Of a stretch of DNA of 64,000 bases, positions 35,232 through 46,210 are shown one piece after another. Source of the DNA: Aureimonas phyllosphaerae (GTDB lineage: Bacteria > Pseudomonadota > Alphaproteobacteria > Rhizobiales > Rhizobiaceae); contig NZ_FOOA01000008.1 of assembly GCF_900113065.1 (NCBI RefSeq), positions 62,001 to 126,000 on the forward strand, in the 5' to 3' direction. The position numbers were made by a program, and so were the translations under genes. How positions within the stretch are numbered: position 1 is the first letter of the stretch; each line of letters starts with the position of its first letter. The notes under the pieces are model-generated. The model was not told the DNA's origin and searched no databases. It was given only the letters and a program-made list of their open reading frames with translations.

Positions 35232-36881
35232 TCAGTCGATGTGGCGCACAGGCAGGAAGTTGACGGCGCGGCCCGAGAAATGCGCCGCGCTGCCGGGCTT
35301 GGCGCCGGTCGGCGCGAAGCCGAGGGCGAGGACGTCGTGCGGGCGCTCGGCCACCAGCTTGTCGGCGCTCGGCAGCGAGGGCGCCTGTTCCAGCGCCCGG
35401 CGCTCGGGATCGGCGAGGAGGGCGGCGATCGCGGTCTGCGAGCCCGACGGACGCGACTGATGCGCCCGCTTCTCGGGACGCGCGGCACCCGCGACACGGC
35501 CGCCGCGCACCTTGGCTGCCAGGCTCGAGGCAGGCGGAGGAGTGACAGGCACCGCGGCGCGGCGATCGAGCGAGGCTTCGAGGATCGGCGGGCGCGCATG
35601 CGGCATCGGCGCGCGTGCGAGACTGGCCGACGTTTCCGGCGCATAGGCGGCCGCCAACAGCGCGGGCGCAGCGGCCGGCGCAGCCGGCGTCGCGGCCGCG
35701 ATCTCCTGTGCGATCTCGGATGCCGCACCCGGCAGGGCGGGCCGCTCATGCGGCATCGGGATGCCGTGCGGCAGCGCGCTCGCACCGTCGGCCTCCTCGG
35801 CGAGCGCCGCCACGAGGACGGCATCGATCGGGTTCGGGGCCTCCGGCTCTGGCGCGCGGGCCGGGGCATGGGTCGGCAGCGGCACGCGCTCGGGCGTCGC
35901 GAGGGCCGCGACCACGACCTCGGCGCTCTTTGTCGGGGCGGAGGCGTCGAACGCGCCGGCATCGGCCATGGCGACGCCCGGCGGCAGTTCGGGCGGCTTC
36001 GCCTTCGGCGGTGCGGCGGCGGCAGGAACGGGTTCGGGCGCCGGGGCCGGCGGCGCGGCCTTCTTGGCAAGCAGCGGGGCGTCGCTCGCCTCAGCCTCGT
36101 CCTCGGCCTCGTCGCGCCCGCCGCCGAACAGCGCGGCCAGGAACGAGCGGCGCGGCGCGGTGGAGCCGGCATCCGCCACCATCAGCTCGGACGCGCCCTT
36201 GCGCTGCTTGTAGGAGGCCATCGCCGCGGCATAGCCCGGCAGCGGCTTGCCGTCGGCGGGCAGGTGGATCGTCTTCCCGTCGGGGAAGATGCGGGTCAGC
36301 TCCTGACGGCTCATGCGCGGCCAGTAGCGCCCCGATCCGACGTCGAAATGGACGAAGGGTGCGCCGGAGCGCGGATAGAAGCCGACGCCGCCGATCTGCA
36401 TCTTGAGGCCGATCTCGCGCAGCTTGGCGAGCGGCACGTCGGGGATGAAGAAGTCGACCGCCTTGCCGAGCATGTGCTGGGAGTGCTCGGCGACGCCCGT
36501 GTGGGCCGAGCGCGAGCGGAGCATCTTGTTGGTCTCGGGCGCCCGGAAGCCGCCGATCACGTGGATCGGCATGTGCGAGCCGCTCTTCTGGTAGGCTTCC
36601 CAGAGGAGGTCGAGGAGCCGCGGGTCCATCGTGGTCGGCTGGTTGCGGCGCCAGTCGCGCAGCGCCCAGTTCGCCTTCTTCAAGCCGTCCGGCAGGTATT
36701 TGCCGTCACGCTTGAAGGTGATCTCCGAGCTCTCGTGCAGGTTGATGTGGTAGATGCGAAGCGTTCGCGTCTCGGGCCGCGCGGTGGCCGTCGTGCCGAG
36801 CGCGACGCCCATCAGTCCGGCAGTCAGCGCCGCCGCATGACGAAGGCGCACGCGCCGTCGAACCGATCCCCCAACGGCCAT
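35232..36881 (-). CDS. DUF882 (peptidase M15-like) exported murein endopeptidase with long low-complexity tail
   Basis: 549 residues. A signal peptide ends near TTATA (about residue 34). Residues 35-215 form the DUF882/YcbK (MepK) domain with the zinc-ligand motifs HSQHMLGKAVDFF and HFDVG, expected to cut peptidoglycan cross-links in the periplasm. From about residue 260 to the end the chain is Ala/Pro-rich and low in predicted structure, with repeated GxPMPH-type motifs. That tail is variable in relatives; its role (spacer or interaction region) is not known. Confidence 0.85.
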   Translation of the reverse strand: MAVGGSVRRRVRLRHAAALTAGLMGVALGTTATARPETRTLRIYHINLHESSEITFKRDGKYLPDGLKKANWALRDWRRNQPTTMDPRLLDLLWEAYQKSGSHMPIHVIGGFRAPETNKMLRSRSAHTGVAEHSQHMLGKAVDFFIPDVPLAKLREIGLKMQIGGVGFYPRSGAPFVHFDVGSGRYWPRMSRQELTRIFPDGKTIHLPADGKPLPGYAAAMASYKQRKGASELMVADAGSTAPRRSFLAALFGGGRDEAEDEAEASDAPLLAKKAAPPAPAPEPVPAAAAPPKAKPPELPPGVAMADAGAFDASAPTKSAEVVVAALATPERVPLPTHAPARAPEPEAPNPIDAVLVAALAEEADGASALPHGIPMPHERPALPGAASEIAQEIAAATPAAPAAAPALLAAAYAPETSASLARAPMPHARPPILEASLDRRAAVPVTPPPASSLAAKVRGGRVAGAARPEKRAHQSRPSGSQTAIAALLADPERRALEQAPSLPSADKLVAERPHDVLALGFAPTGAKPGSAAHFSGRAVNFLPVRHID

Positions 36882-37096
36882 GCTTCACGCTCTGCTCTCG
36901 TTTCCGTGAGGCCAATATGACACACCGAATGCGTCGGCACGAGGGCATGCGTTGCGCGGGGCTGGATCGGCGGCGGGATCCATCCGCCGAGGAGGGCCAA
37001 ATGATCCCGGTCGTCGACCGCATTGCGCGACCGTGCCACCGCGATCGCGCAACACGCGAGGGTGGTGCCGGACGCATCCGCGCCCGGCGCTGGCGG

Positions 37097-37600
37097 TCAG
37101 TCCGCCGGCTGCGGCGGGATGTAGGGCCGCGGGCCGCCGCCGGGCGCCGGCAGGGCGCGCCCGCCGAAGGCGCGGCCGGCGTTGATCTCCGGCTGGGCCC
37201 CCGGGGCGGGACGGACGAGGGACGGATCGTAGCGACGATCGACGTCGGGGCGTGCGGGGGCGACGCGCGGCGGGCGGCCGGGACGGTCGTAGCCGACGCG
37301 CTCGGGCCGGTCGTAGTCCCGCCGCGGCCGATCGTAGCCGGGCCGGCCGTAATAGGGGCGGGCGTCCTCGCGGTAGCGCGGGCGGTCGTAGCGGCCATAG
37401 CGCCGGTCGTCGCGCCAGTAGGGGTCGCGATCGCGATAGATCGGCCGCGGCCGGTAACGGTCCTCGTAGACGACCACGGGCCGCGGATCGTAGATGCGCG
37501 GGCGCGGTTCGTAGACGGGATAGTCGTCGTAGACGGGGTATTCCGACACGCAGCCCGACAGTCCGAGAAGGGCGGCGCCCAGCACCAGAAGACGTTTCAT
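37097..37600 (-). CDS. Tyr/Arg/Pro-rich lipoprotein
   Basis: 167 residues. A lipoprotein signal peptide (KRLLVLGAALLGLSGC) has lipobox LSGC with Cys at about residue 17. The mature part is a long run of Tyr, Arg, Asp and Pro, with YDRP/YxxRP units repeated (roughly 35-115), then Pro/Gly-rich to the C-terminus. The ATG at 37600 is chosen because GGGAGGC lies just upstream. Probably an envelope-anchored, disordered protein; function unknown. Confidence 0.75.
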   Translation of the reverse strand: MKRLLVLGAALLGLSGCVSEYPVYDDYPVYEPRPRIYDPRPVVVYEDRYRPRPIYRDRDPYWRDDRRYGRYDRPRYREDARPYYGRPGYDRPRRDYDRPERVGYDRPGRPPRVAPARPDVDRRYDPSLVRPAPGAQPEINAGRAFGGRALPAPGGGPRPYIPPQPAD

Positions 37601-37677
37601 CGAAGCCTCCCACACACGGAAGGTGAGATAGGCGGCGCTTATCCCAAGTCGATCGTGTCGCGCCGAAATGAATCGCC

Positions 37678-37702
37678 GGAACGGGATCGGCGGCCAAACG
37701 TC
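37678..37702 (+). promoter_or_regulatory. Candidate EcfG (general stress sigma) promoter
   Basis: GGAAC followed after exactly 16 bases by CGTC; consensus GGAAC-N16/17-CGTT, so there is one mismatch at the last position. It lies 23 bases before the 76-residue gene, a normal distance to a transcript start and ribosome binding site. Confidence 0.55.
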
Positions 37703-37725
37703 TCCCCTGCGAAAGGAGACCGATC

Positions 37726-37956
37726 ATGGCAGACGTGAAAGACGGCACTGGAAGGGATGAGGCGCAGCATGGCGGCGGCATCGGCGACGTCGGTCGCCAG
37801 CCGATCGACCAGACCTCGGAAAATCCCGGCAACGGCACCCCGCAGACGGGACCCGGCGGCACCGGCGGCACGGGCCTCGCGGTGGACGACGATGCGACAC
37901 CCTCGGACGAGGACCCCGATCGCGACGCGGACGAGACCCTCGGCACCGTGGTCTGA
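37726..37956 (+). CDS. Small acidic hydrophilic protein (76 aa)
   Basis: 76 residues rich in Gly, Asp, Thr and Glu, with no hydrophobic core; probably disordered. AAAGGAGA lies seven bases before the ATG. The EcfG-like promoter upstream suggests a general stress (desiccation or osmotic) protein, in the manner of small hydrophilins in Rhizobiales. I do not recognise a named family. Confidence 0.7.
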   Translation: MADVKDGTGRDEAQHGGGIGDVGRQPIDQTSENPGNGTPQTGPGGTGGTGLAVDDDATPSDEDPDRDADETLGTVV

Positions 37957-38001
37957 CGCGGCAAGAACAGCCGGCGCCGACAAGGCGCCGGCCGGCCTCT
38001 T

Positions 38002-38289
38002 CTAGACTCGAGCTTCGTCGAGTTGCGCCTTCAGCGTCATCGCGAAGGCGTTGAGGGCGGCGCGCACGTCGGCCAGGTGCCGTTCGTGGCCTTCGAAGTC
38101 CTCGGGATCGGACGGCAGGGACGCGCCGAGCCCCAGCACCTCTTCGGCGGCTTCCTGCGGGAAGGTGCCGCGCTGCAGGGCGCGCTCGGCGTAGAGGCCG
38201 CGCAGGAGAAGGTCCTGCGCCTGGAGCTGCGCCTGCAGCTTCATCACCGCGCCGGCCATCACGCGGATCGTATCGTCGGAAATGGGCAT
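38002..38289 (-). CDS. Hypothetical helical protein (95 aa)
   Basis: 95 residues, all-helix prediction: MKLQAQLQAQDLLLRGLYAERALQRG near residues 16-41 and HLADVRAALNAFAMTLKAQLDEA at the C-terminus. No signal or membrane segment. It follows the manganese catalase gene on the same strand with a 126-base gap. Not recognised. Confidence 0.65.
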   Translation of the reverse strand: MPISDDTIRVMAGAVMKLQAQLQAQDLLLRGLYAERALQRGTFPQEAAEEVLGLGASLPSDPEDFEGHERHLADVRAALNAFAMTLKAQLDEARV

Positions 38290-38415
38290 GGGTCGAAAGG
38301 TCCCCGCAAATCGCGCCGGGTCCTGCCCGGCTTCGCGCCCACCTTTAAGCGGCGGCGCCCGATCGGCATAGGGCGTCCCGCGCCGGGCCGGTCGGGCTGG
38401 GCGCGGGACGGATGG

Positions 38416-39297
38416 TCAGAGATTGCGCTCGATCGCGCCTTCCACCTTGCCGAGAAGGCCAGTGGTGCCGGATTTCGAGCTCTGCTGTGCCTGCGCGCCG
38501 CCATCGGGACGGGCCGGAGCCAGCGAGGGCTTGTCGCCCATCGGCACGGACTTGACCGCCGTGAACTCGGCCCGGCCGTCCATCGACGGGCCGGCGCTCC
38601 AGCGCCCTTCCGGGATGGAGCCGTCCACCATGTGTCGGAAATAGGCGTAGGAATGTTCGCCCGCCTCCTGCGACTGCGGGAAGGAATTGGGGATCGGCAG
38701 GTTCTCCACCGCCCCGCCCATGTCCTCGATCGCCGCCAGCCATTGCTGCTGGTGCATCGTGTCGCGGGCGATCAGGAAGCTCAGCATGTCCTTCATGCCG
38801 GGATCGTCGGTCATGTTGTAGAGCCGGACGGCCAGCACCCGGCCCGAGCTTTCGGCCGTGACATTGGCATACATGTCGGCGGCGAGATTGCCGGACGCAT
38901 AGACGTGCGAGCAGTCGAAGGGCACGCCGTTGGCATCCGAGGGAAGGGCCGCAAGGCCCGTCGACAGGATGTGGCGCATGTCCATGCCGTTCAGCACGAC
39001 GCCGCCCATTGCGTCGGCCGAGACCTCTTCCTGGAATGAGAGCGGCGCGTTCTCGAGGTTGAGGGCGACGGCGGTCGAGAGCATCTCGATATGGCCGAGT
39101 TCCTCGGTCGCCGTGTTGAGGAGCATGTCGCGGTACTTGGCGGGCCCACGCGCGCCGAAGGCCTGGAACATGTACTGGAGGGCGACGCGGATTTCGCCCT
39201 CGACGCCGCCGATCGCCTGCTGGAGGGCTCTCGCGAAATGCGGGTTGGGGCGCTCGACGCGCACGGGATATTGCAGCTTGCCGTCGGTGTAGAACAT
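38416..39297 (-). CDS. Manganese catalase (di-Mn, ferritin-like fold)
   Basis: 293 residues. The di-manganese ligands of the family are present: Glu in GGVEGEIRVALQYMFQ (near 35), ATEELGHIEM (near 66-70), and TAESSGRVLAVRLYNM plus ARDTMHQQQW (near 150-185). It dismutates hydrogen peroxide in the cytoplasm. The tail (SSKSGTTGLLG) is low-complexity. Next upstream is a DUF892 ferritin-like gene at 36 bases, so they are probably co-transcribed. Confidence 0.92.
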   Translation of the reverse strand: MFYTDGKLQYPVRVERPNPHFARALQQAIGGVEGEIRVALQYMFQAFGARGPAKYRDMLLNTATEELGHIEMLSTAVALNLENAPLSFQEEVSADAMGGVVLNGMDMRHILSTGLAALPSDANGVPFDCSHVYASGNLAADMYANVTAESSGRVLAVRLYNMTDDPGMKDMLSFLIARDTMHQQQWLAAIEDMGGAVENLPIPNSFPQSQEAGEHSYAYFRHMVDGSIPEGRWSAGPSMDGRAEFTAVKSVPMGDKPSLAPARPDGGAQAQQSSKSGTTGLLGKVEGAIERNL

Positions 39298-39333
39298 GGA
39301 AATGGTCGCTTTTCGGATGGAGGTCGGGGCGGC

Positions 39334-39831
39334 TCAGGCCGCTCTGGCGCGCTCTGCGGGCAGCGCTTCGGCCACCTCGTTCAGGAGCGCGTCGGTCTTT
39401 TTCTCTTCCTCGAGCGTCTGGCCGAGGAGATCGGCGGCCTCGTCGAGGCCAAGCTTCAAGGCCCAGGACTTCAGGAGGCCGTAGCGGGCGATCTCGTAGT
39501 GCTCGATCGCCTGGGCGCAGCCGATCAGGACGTCGTCGGCGGCTTCCGTGTCGCCGAAGTCCTCGAGATCCTCCTCCATCTCGGCCGTGAGGCCCTGCAT
39601 GGCCTCGCAGGTCTTGCCCCGCGCCGCCTTGCCGATGATCTCGAAGACGCGCTCGAGGCGCTCGACTTGCCCTTGGCTCTCCTCGGCATGGGTCTGGAAC
39701 GCCTGGCGCAACGCGTCGGCGCGCGCGGCCTTGGCCGATTTCTTCAAGGCCCGCACCGAGGCTTTTTCCGCGTAGTAGACGTCCTTCAGGGTCTCATAGA
39801 ACGCGTCGTTCAGGGTCTTCTCTTTGGCCAT
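39334..39831 (-). CDS. DUF892 (YciE/YciF) ferritin-like protein
   Basis: 165 residues, four-helix bundle. TLNDAFYETLKDVYYAEKASVRAL is the DUF892 N-terminus, and Glu/His ligand positions appear in HAEESQGQVERLERVFE and QAIEHYEIARYGLL. Associated with oxidative and osmotic stress. Lies between the DUF4142 and manganese catalase genes on the same strand with short gaps (80 and 36 bases). Confidence 0.9.
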   Translation of the reverse strand: MAKEKTLNDAFYETLKDVYYAEKASVRALKKSAKAARADALRQAFQTHAEESQGQVERLERVFEIIGKAARGKTCEAMQGLTAEMEEDLEDFGDTEAADDVLIGCAQAIEHYEIARYGLLKSWALKLGLDEAADLLGQTLEEEKKTDALLNEVAEALPAERARAA

Positions 39832-39911
39832 GGAATGATCCTCGCTGGAACGAAGGGTGGCAGCGCCGAAAGGGTCCCCGGCGCGCCGGATTGGGAGCGA
39901 CCGCTCGCCGG

Positions 39912-40406
39912 TCAGGCGATCTGGCGCTTGATGTTCTGGAGAAGGAACAGGTGCGTCTCGATGCCGGTCACGCCGACGAGCGAGGCGCCGCGCGCCATCG
40001 GGTCGGAGCCGCTGCGCGCATAGCGGCGATGGAGGTCGAGAAGCTCGCGATGGCCTGCGATCTGGCCGTCGATGTACATCATGTCGAACATCGCGCCGTT
40101 CGCCGCCTCGAGTTCGGCGACGATCGCCGCCTGGTCGGGCCGCAGTCCGGCCCCGCCGGGGCGGGCGCCGAAGGCTTCGGCGACGGCCGCCTGTTCGGTG
40201 ATCTCGAGCTTGGCGAACTCGCGCACGGCCGGATCGCGCGCCTTGCGGGCGGCGAGCTTGCTGGTGGCGGTCGAAAAGTCGCCGCCCATCAGGATCGGCA
40301 TCTTCATCCAGTCCGTGGGCGCCCGCCGCTGGGCAAGCGCCAGGCCTGGCGCCGCGCTGAGGACCGCAGCCCCGAGAAGGCTTCCGGCGACCTGTCGTCT
40401 GTTCAT
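39912..40406 (-). CDS. DUF4142 exported protein (ferritin-like helical bundle)
   Basis: 164 residues. The Tat-like signal peptide MNRRQVAGSLLGAAVLSAAPGLALA contains two arginines. The mature part is helical with FAKLEITEQAAVAEAFG and MYIDGQIAGHRELLDLHRRYA, characteristic of DUF4142. The ATG at 40406 is preferred, as it starts the signal peptide. It is the first gene of the probable stress group DUF4142 / DUF892 / Mn-catalase. Confidence 0.85.
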   Translation of the reverse strand: MNRRQVAGSLLGAAVLSAAPGLALAQRRAPTDWMKMPILMGGDFSTATSKLAARKARDPAVREFAKLEITEQAAVAEAFGARPGGAGLRPDQAAIVAELEAANGAMFDMMYIDGQIAGHRELLDLHRRYARSGSDPMARGASLVGVTGIETHLFLLQNIKRQIA

Positions 40407-40583
40407 GATCGTTGTCCCTTTGTCGACCGAGCGTCGTGGTCGACTAAGCGGCAGGGACAACTGTTGTTCCGAGACGATGATTTCGTTTTACTTGGCCGGC
40501 GAGCGGCATTTCTGCAATAATTGGCCGTATCATATTTCGCTTGGCAAGTATGCCTTGCTAAATATTGCCTGGCGAACCATACG

Positions 40584-40612
40584 AAAAAAGGCCGGGCATC
40601 GGCTCGGCCTTT
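40584..40612 (-). terminator. Intrinsic terminator of the cold-shock gene
   Basis: On the minus strand AAAGGCCG and CGGCCTTT form a stem with a mostly paired inner part and a run of six T. It starts 58 bases after the cold-shock gene stop. Confidence 0.8.
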
Positions 40613-40669
40613 CCATTCAACCTCGTAGGATGAGCGAGCGTCCCGCCGGAGGCGGAACGGCGTCAGCGC

Positions 40670-40879
40670 TCAGAGGGCCTTGATGTTCTCGGCGGCGTTC
40701 TTGCCCGAGCGACGGTCGGCGACGACCTCGAAGCTGACCTTCTGGCCCTCGGCGAGGCCACGCATGCCCGAGCGCTCGAGCGCCGTGGCGTGCACGAAGA
40801 CGTCGTTGCCGCCCTCGTCCGGCGCGATGAAGCCGAAGCCCTTGGTGTCGTTGTAGAACTTGACGGTTCCGTTCGGCAT
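40670..40879 (-). CDS. cspA: Cold-shock domain protein
   Basis: 69 residues, single cold-shock domain: [32 protein letters not shown] contains both RNP motifs (KGFGFI and DVFVH). Binds single-stranded RNA/DNA, usually an RNA chaperone. It has a long leader (about 130 bases) downstream of a possible promoter at 41017-41045 and a good terminator. Confidence 0.95.
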   Translation of the reverse strand: MPNGTVKFYNDTKGFGFIAPDEGGNDVFVHATALERSGMRGLAEGQKVSFEVVADRRSGKNAAENIKAL

Positions 40880-41016
40880 GACAGTGTCCCTTCAGACAAA
40901 GTGGATTGCTCGCGGCGCCGAGTGCGCAGCGATGCAGAAATCGACAGTGCAGAAGAGGATCGTTCAGTCAGCGTCGAGCTGAAAAAAGGGATCGACCGAC
41001 AAAGTTCGATTGCCAA

Positions 41017-41045
41017 TGCTTACGGTTTTACACGCCATTTGGCAA
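41017..41045 (-). promoter_or_regulatory. Candidate promoter of the cold-shock gene
   Basis: On the minus strand TTGCCA, a 17-base spacer and TAAGCA. The -10 box deviates from the alphaproteobacterial consensus, so this is only a candidate. It would give an untranslated leader of about 130 bases, as in other cold-shock genes whose leader controls translation. Confidence 0.35.
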
Positions 41046-41173
41046 CCGGGATCGACGCTATGTCGGATTTTTGCCTTGGCAAGGGCCGCGTCGCGGCAGC
41101 GCGACCGTGATTTTGCAGCGTCTCCTGTCGGCACGGACCTCCCAGCCGGGCCGCTGCCCGCCTCGTGCCTGCC

Positions 41174-42394
41174 TTAGGGCGCGACTTCCTCGCTCGGCCG
41201 AGGCGAGCGGCCGCGTCCGGCCAGCCGTCGGCCCACGGCCATCGATGGCGCTTCGACGAGGCGGAAGCAGAGAAGCGCAAAGGCGCTCGCGGCGGCGGCG
41301 ACGAGCGGCAGGCCGAGCCAGACCGCGGCGTGGCCGAGCGCCTCCACCGGCACCATGCGGAAGAAGACGAACACGAACAGCCCGTGGAAGAGATAGAGGC
41401 TGTAGCTCGCGTCGCCGAGTGCGACGGCCGGGCGCGAGGCGAGGGTGCCGAACATCGTGTTGCCGGCGGCCACCGCCGAGAAGGGGATCCACAGGAGAAG
41501 AAAGGCGATCGCCCCGAACGGATAGCCGGGAAGCGCCAGCATGGCGCCGACTGCGGCGATGCCGAGGATCGCTGCCGCCCGGCCACGGAGCGCGCGAGCG
41601 AGCGCCTGCCCGCGCAGTGCCTCCGAGGTCAGTGCGCCGTAGGCGAAGCCGGCTGCGATATGCCACTGGAACCAGTCGATGGGAGCGGCGGGGACAAGGC
41701 TCATCAGCGCCGCGACGATCACGAGGGCCGCGACGCGCGCCGTGCCGCTCGGCCGCAGCATGAGGAGGAGGCCGATGACGGGCAGGGCGGCATAGAAGAC
41801 CCATTCGTACTGAAGGGTCCAGATGACGCCGGCATTGATGAGATGCGCCTCCGGCGTGCCGCGAAAGCCGATGTCGGGGGAAAAGCCGAAGGTGAGCCAG
41901 GTCCATAGGCTGCCCCACGCCTCCGGTGCGGGCAGCGCCGAGACCGTATCGGCTGCCGCCCACGAGAGCGCCGCGATCCCGACGAGCGACAGGAGATAGG
42001 CCGGATAGATCCGGAACACGCGCGCGATCGCAAAGCGCGGCACGTCGAGGCGCCCTCGCGCATCGACCAGCTTGCCCCAGAACAGGAAGCCGGTGATCAT
42101 GAAGAACACGATCACGCCGGCCGGGCCGAGGTTCTTGAAGAGCGTTTCCGCCGGCAGGTCCCAGCGCCCGGTAAGACGCCAGTTCCAAGCGATGCGGAAG
42201 TGATGCGCCATGACGGCGAGCGCGAGGACCCCGCGCACCCCATCGAGCGATCCGAGGCGCGCCATTGCGGTCGCCGGGCCGGGACGCCAGCGCGAGATCC
42301 CCCAGGCGACGCCGAGCGCCACCGGCCAGACGGCGAGGAGGGCAAGATAGCCCCAGGGCGCAGCGGCGCTCGACGAAACCAAGTCATCCCCCAT
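41174..42394 (-). CDS. Acyltransferase 3 family membrane protein (OafA/YrhL type)
   Basis: About 406 residues with ten or eleven spans. SLDGVRGVLALAVMAHHF with the catalytic His, GVIVFFMITGFLFW, and RVFRIYPAYLLSL are standard for the family, which O-acylates sugars of polysaccharides. I place the start at ATG 42394 (the in-frame extension upstream runs into the tRNA gene and is not homologous); there is no strong ribosome site. Confidence 0.85.
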   Translation of the reverse strand: MGDDLVSSSAAAPWGYLALLAVWPVALGVAWGISRWRPGPATAMARLGSLDGVRGVLALAVMAHHFRIAWNWRLTGRWDLPAETLFKNLGPAGVIVFFMITGFLFWGKLVDARGRLDVPRFAIARVFRIYPAYLLSLVGIAALSWAAADTVSALPAPEAWGSLWTWLTFGFSPDIGFRGTPEAHLINAGVIWTLQYEWVFYAALPVIGLLLMLRPSGTARVAALVIVAALMSLVPAAPIDWFQWHIAAGFAYGALTSEALRGQALARALRGRAAAILGIAAVGAMLALPGYPFGAIAFLLLWIPFSAVAAGNTMFGTLASRPAVALGDASYSLYLFHGLFVFVFFRMVPVEALGHAAVWLGLPLVAAAASAFALLCFRLVEAPSMAVGRRLAGRGRSPRPSEEVAP

Positions 42395-42584
42395 CCGCCC
42401 CGAGGCGCCGACATCGCGCCTGCCGGCCGCCACAGCTCTCGCACGAGCCGCGCCCTCATAGGACGAACCCGGCCGGCGGGAAAGCCGGCGTGCGAGGGGA
42501 AGCCCGAACGGCAGTAAGCCCGACGACGCAGGTCGCGGGCGGGGTGGTTCGTTCGGATCGGCGGTGACGCAGTCGGAGGGAAGG

Positions 42585-42660
<76 letters not shown>

Positions 42661-42757
42661 ATCGCCGCCTTGCGGCGGACATCGTGTCGGGACCCTTGGG
42701 CTGGCCCCGCGACCGGTGTGGCGGCTAGGTATGACAATGCTCGCGGGAGCGCAAGCG

Positions 42758-42795
42758 AAAAAAGAAGGGGCGGGAGGATTTCCCTCGCCGCCCCC
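42758..42795 (-). terminator. Intrinsic terminator of the TIGR02300 gene
   Basis: On the minus strand GGGGCGG(C)GAGG pairs with CCTCCCGCCCC around a short loop, one bulged C, followed by TTCTTTTTT. It starts 25 bases after the gene stop. Confidence 0.82.
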
Positions 42796-42819
42796 GCAGA
42801 ACCGGAGTTCCCTGCCCGA

Positions 42820-43248
42820 TTAGGCGTCGTCCTCGTCGTCGCGACCGCCGCCGATGATGTCGGTCATGTCGTCGTCTTCGTCCTCGTCGTCGGCGAGGAA
42901 CGTGTCGTCGTCGTCCGAATCGTCGTCGTCGTCGATGACGTCGTCATCCTCGTTGCCGTCGACGTTCGGCAGGTCGTTTGACGAGCCGCCGTCCTCGTCC
43001 TCGGCGACGTCGGCGAGCGACACCGTCTCCTCGTCGGTATCGGCGACCTCGGTCACCTCGACCTCCTGCTCCTCCTCGTCCTCGTCCTTGATGCGCGAGG
43101 CGCGCGGGGGCGCCTTGACGGTCTCGAAGAACGAGAGCGGATAGCTCTTGCCGGTGAAGGGTGAGACGATTGGGTCCTTGCCCAGATCGTAGAACTTGCG
43201 GCCCGTTTCCGGGTCGATGCGCTTGGTGCCGAGTTCGGGTTTTGCCAT
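42820..43248 (-). CDS. TIGR02300 family protein (FYDLN-acid)
   Basis: 142 residues. The N-terminus has the conserved KRIDPETGRKFYDLGKDPIVSPFTG motif, which defines this alphaproteobacterial family. After residue 60 the chain is almost entirely Asp and Glu, in runs, so it is strongly acidic and disordered. Function unknown. It is divergent from aroA, a conserved neighbourhood. Confidence 0.93.
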   Translation of the reverse strand: MAKPELGTKRIDPETGRKFYDLGKDPIVSPFTGKSYPLSFFETVKAPPRASRIKDEDEEEQEVEVTEVADTDEETVSLADVAEDEDGGSSNDLPNVDGNEDDDVIDDDDDSDDDDTFLADDEDEDDDMTDIIGGGRDDEDDA

Positions 43249-43421
43249 GGGGTGGGCCTCGCGGACGGGAGAGGGGCGGGCCGTGGAAGCGGCCGTTCGA
43301 GGGTCGTTGGGAGAAACCGGGCGACGGCCGATCGTTCCCGCCGAAAAATCGGTGGTCCCTTAGCGTCCTGCGGCCCGGCTTGTCAAAGAGGGCCGGAGGG
43401 GCGCCAGCGCGTCGCGCGTGA

Positions 43422-45943
<2,522 letters not shown>

Positions 45944-46170
45944 CGCCGAGCCGTCCAACGCCGAACCCTCGAGGGGGCCGGTGCCGGGCGGCGCGCATGC
46001 GTTCCGGAACACGAGAATTCACCGCCGGCTGCCGGTTCCTCGCGCCGAAACGGACCTGTCGCCCTCGAGGCGTCATGGTTCCGTGCCGCCAGCCCTCCCC
46101 GCAAAGCGCGGGCGTGGCCGGTGGCGGAACCGGCCGGACGGCCCCGTAGCGACGAACCCCCGGCGCGATG

Positions 46171-46195
46171 CCCCGAGCCTCGGATAGAGGCGGGG
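46171..46195 (+). promoter_or_regulatory. Hairpin directly upstream of the rpsA ribosome binding site
   Basis: CCCCG(AG)CCTC, a 5-base loop and GAGGCGGGG form a bulged stem ending five bases before the AAGGAGAA. Ribosomal protein S1 represses its own translation in enterobacteria through structures in its leader; a similar role here is inference. Confidence 0.4.
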
Positions 46196-46210
46196 TCCCA
46201 AGGAGAACGA

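Noticed and set aside
38023-40023. Overlapping plus-strand frames opposite the manganese catalase and DUF892 genes
   Set aside because: They are antisense shadows; the minus-strand proteins carry conserved metal-ligand motifs.
40407-40480. EcfG-like motif (GGAAC) upstream of the DUF4142 gene
   Set aside because: At 16 or 17 bases spacing the -10 box has at least two mismatches, so it is not better than chance.
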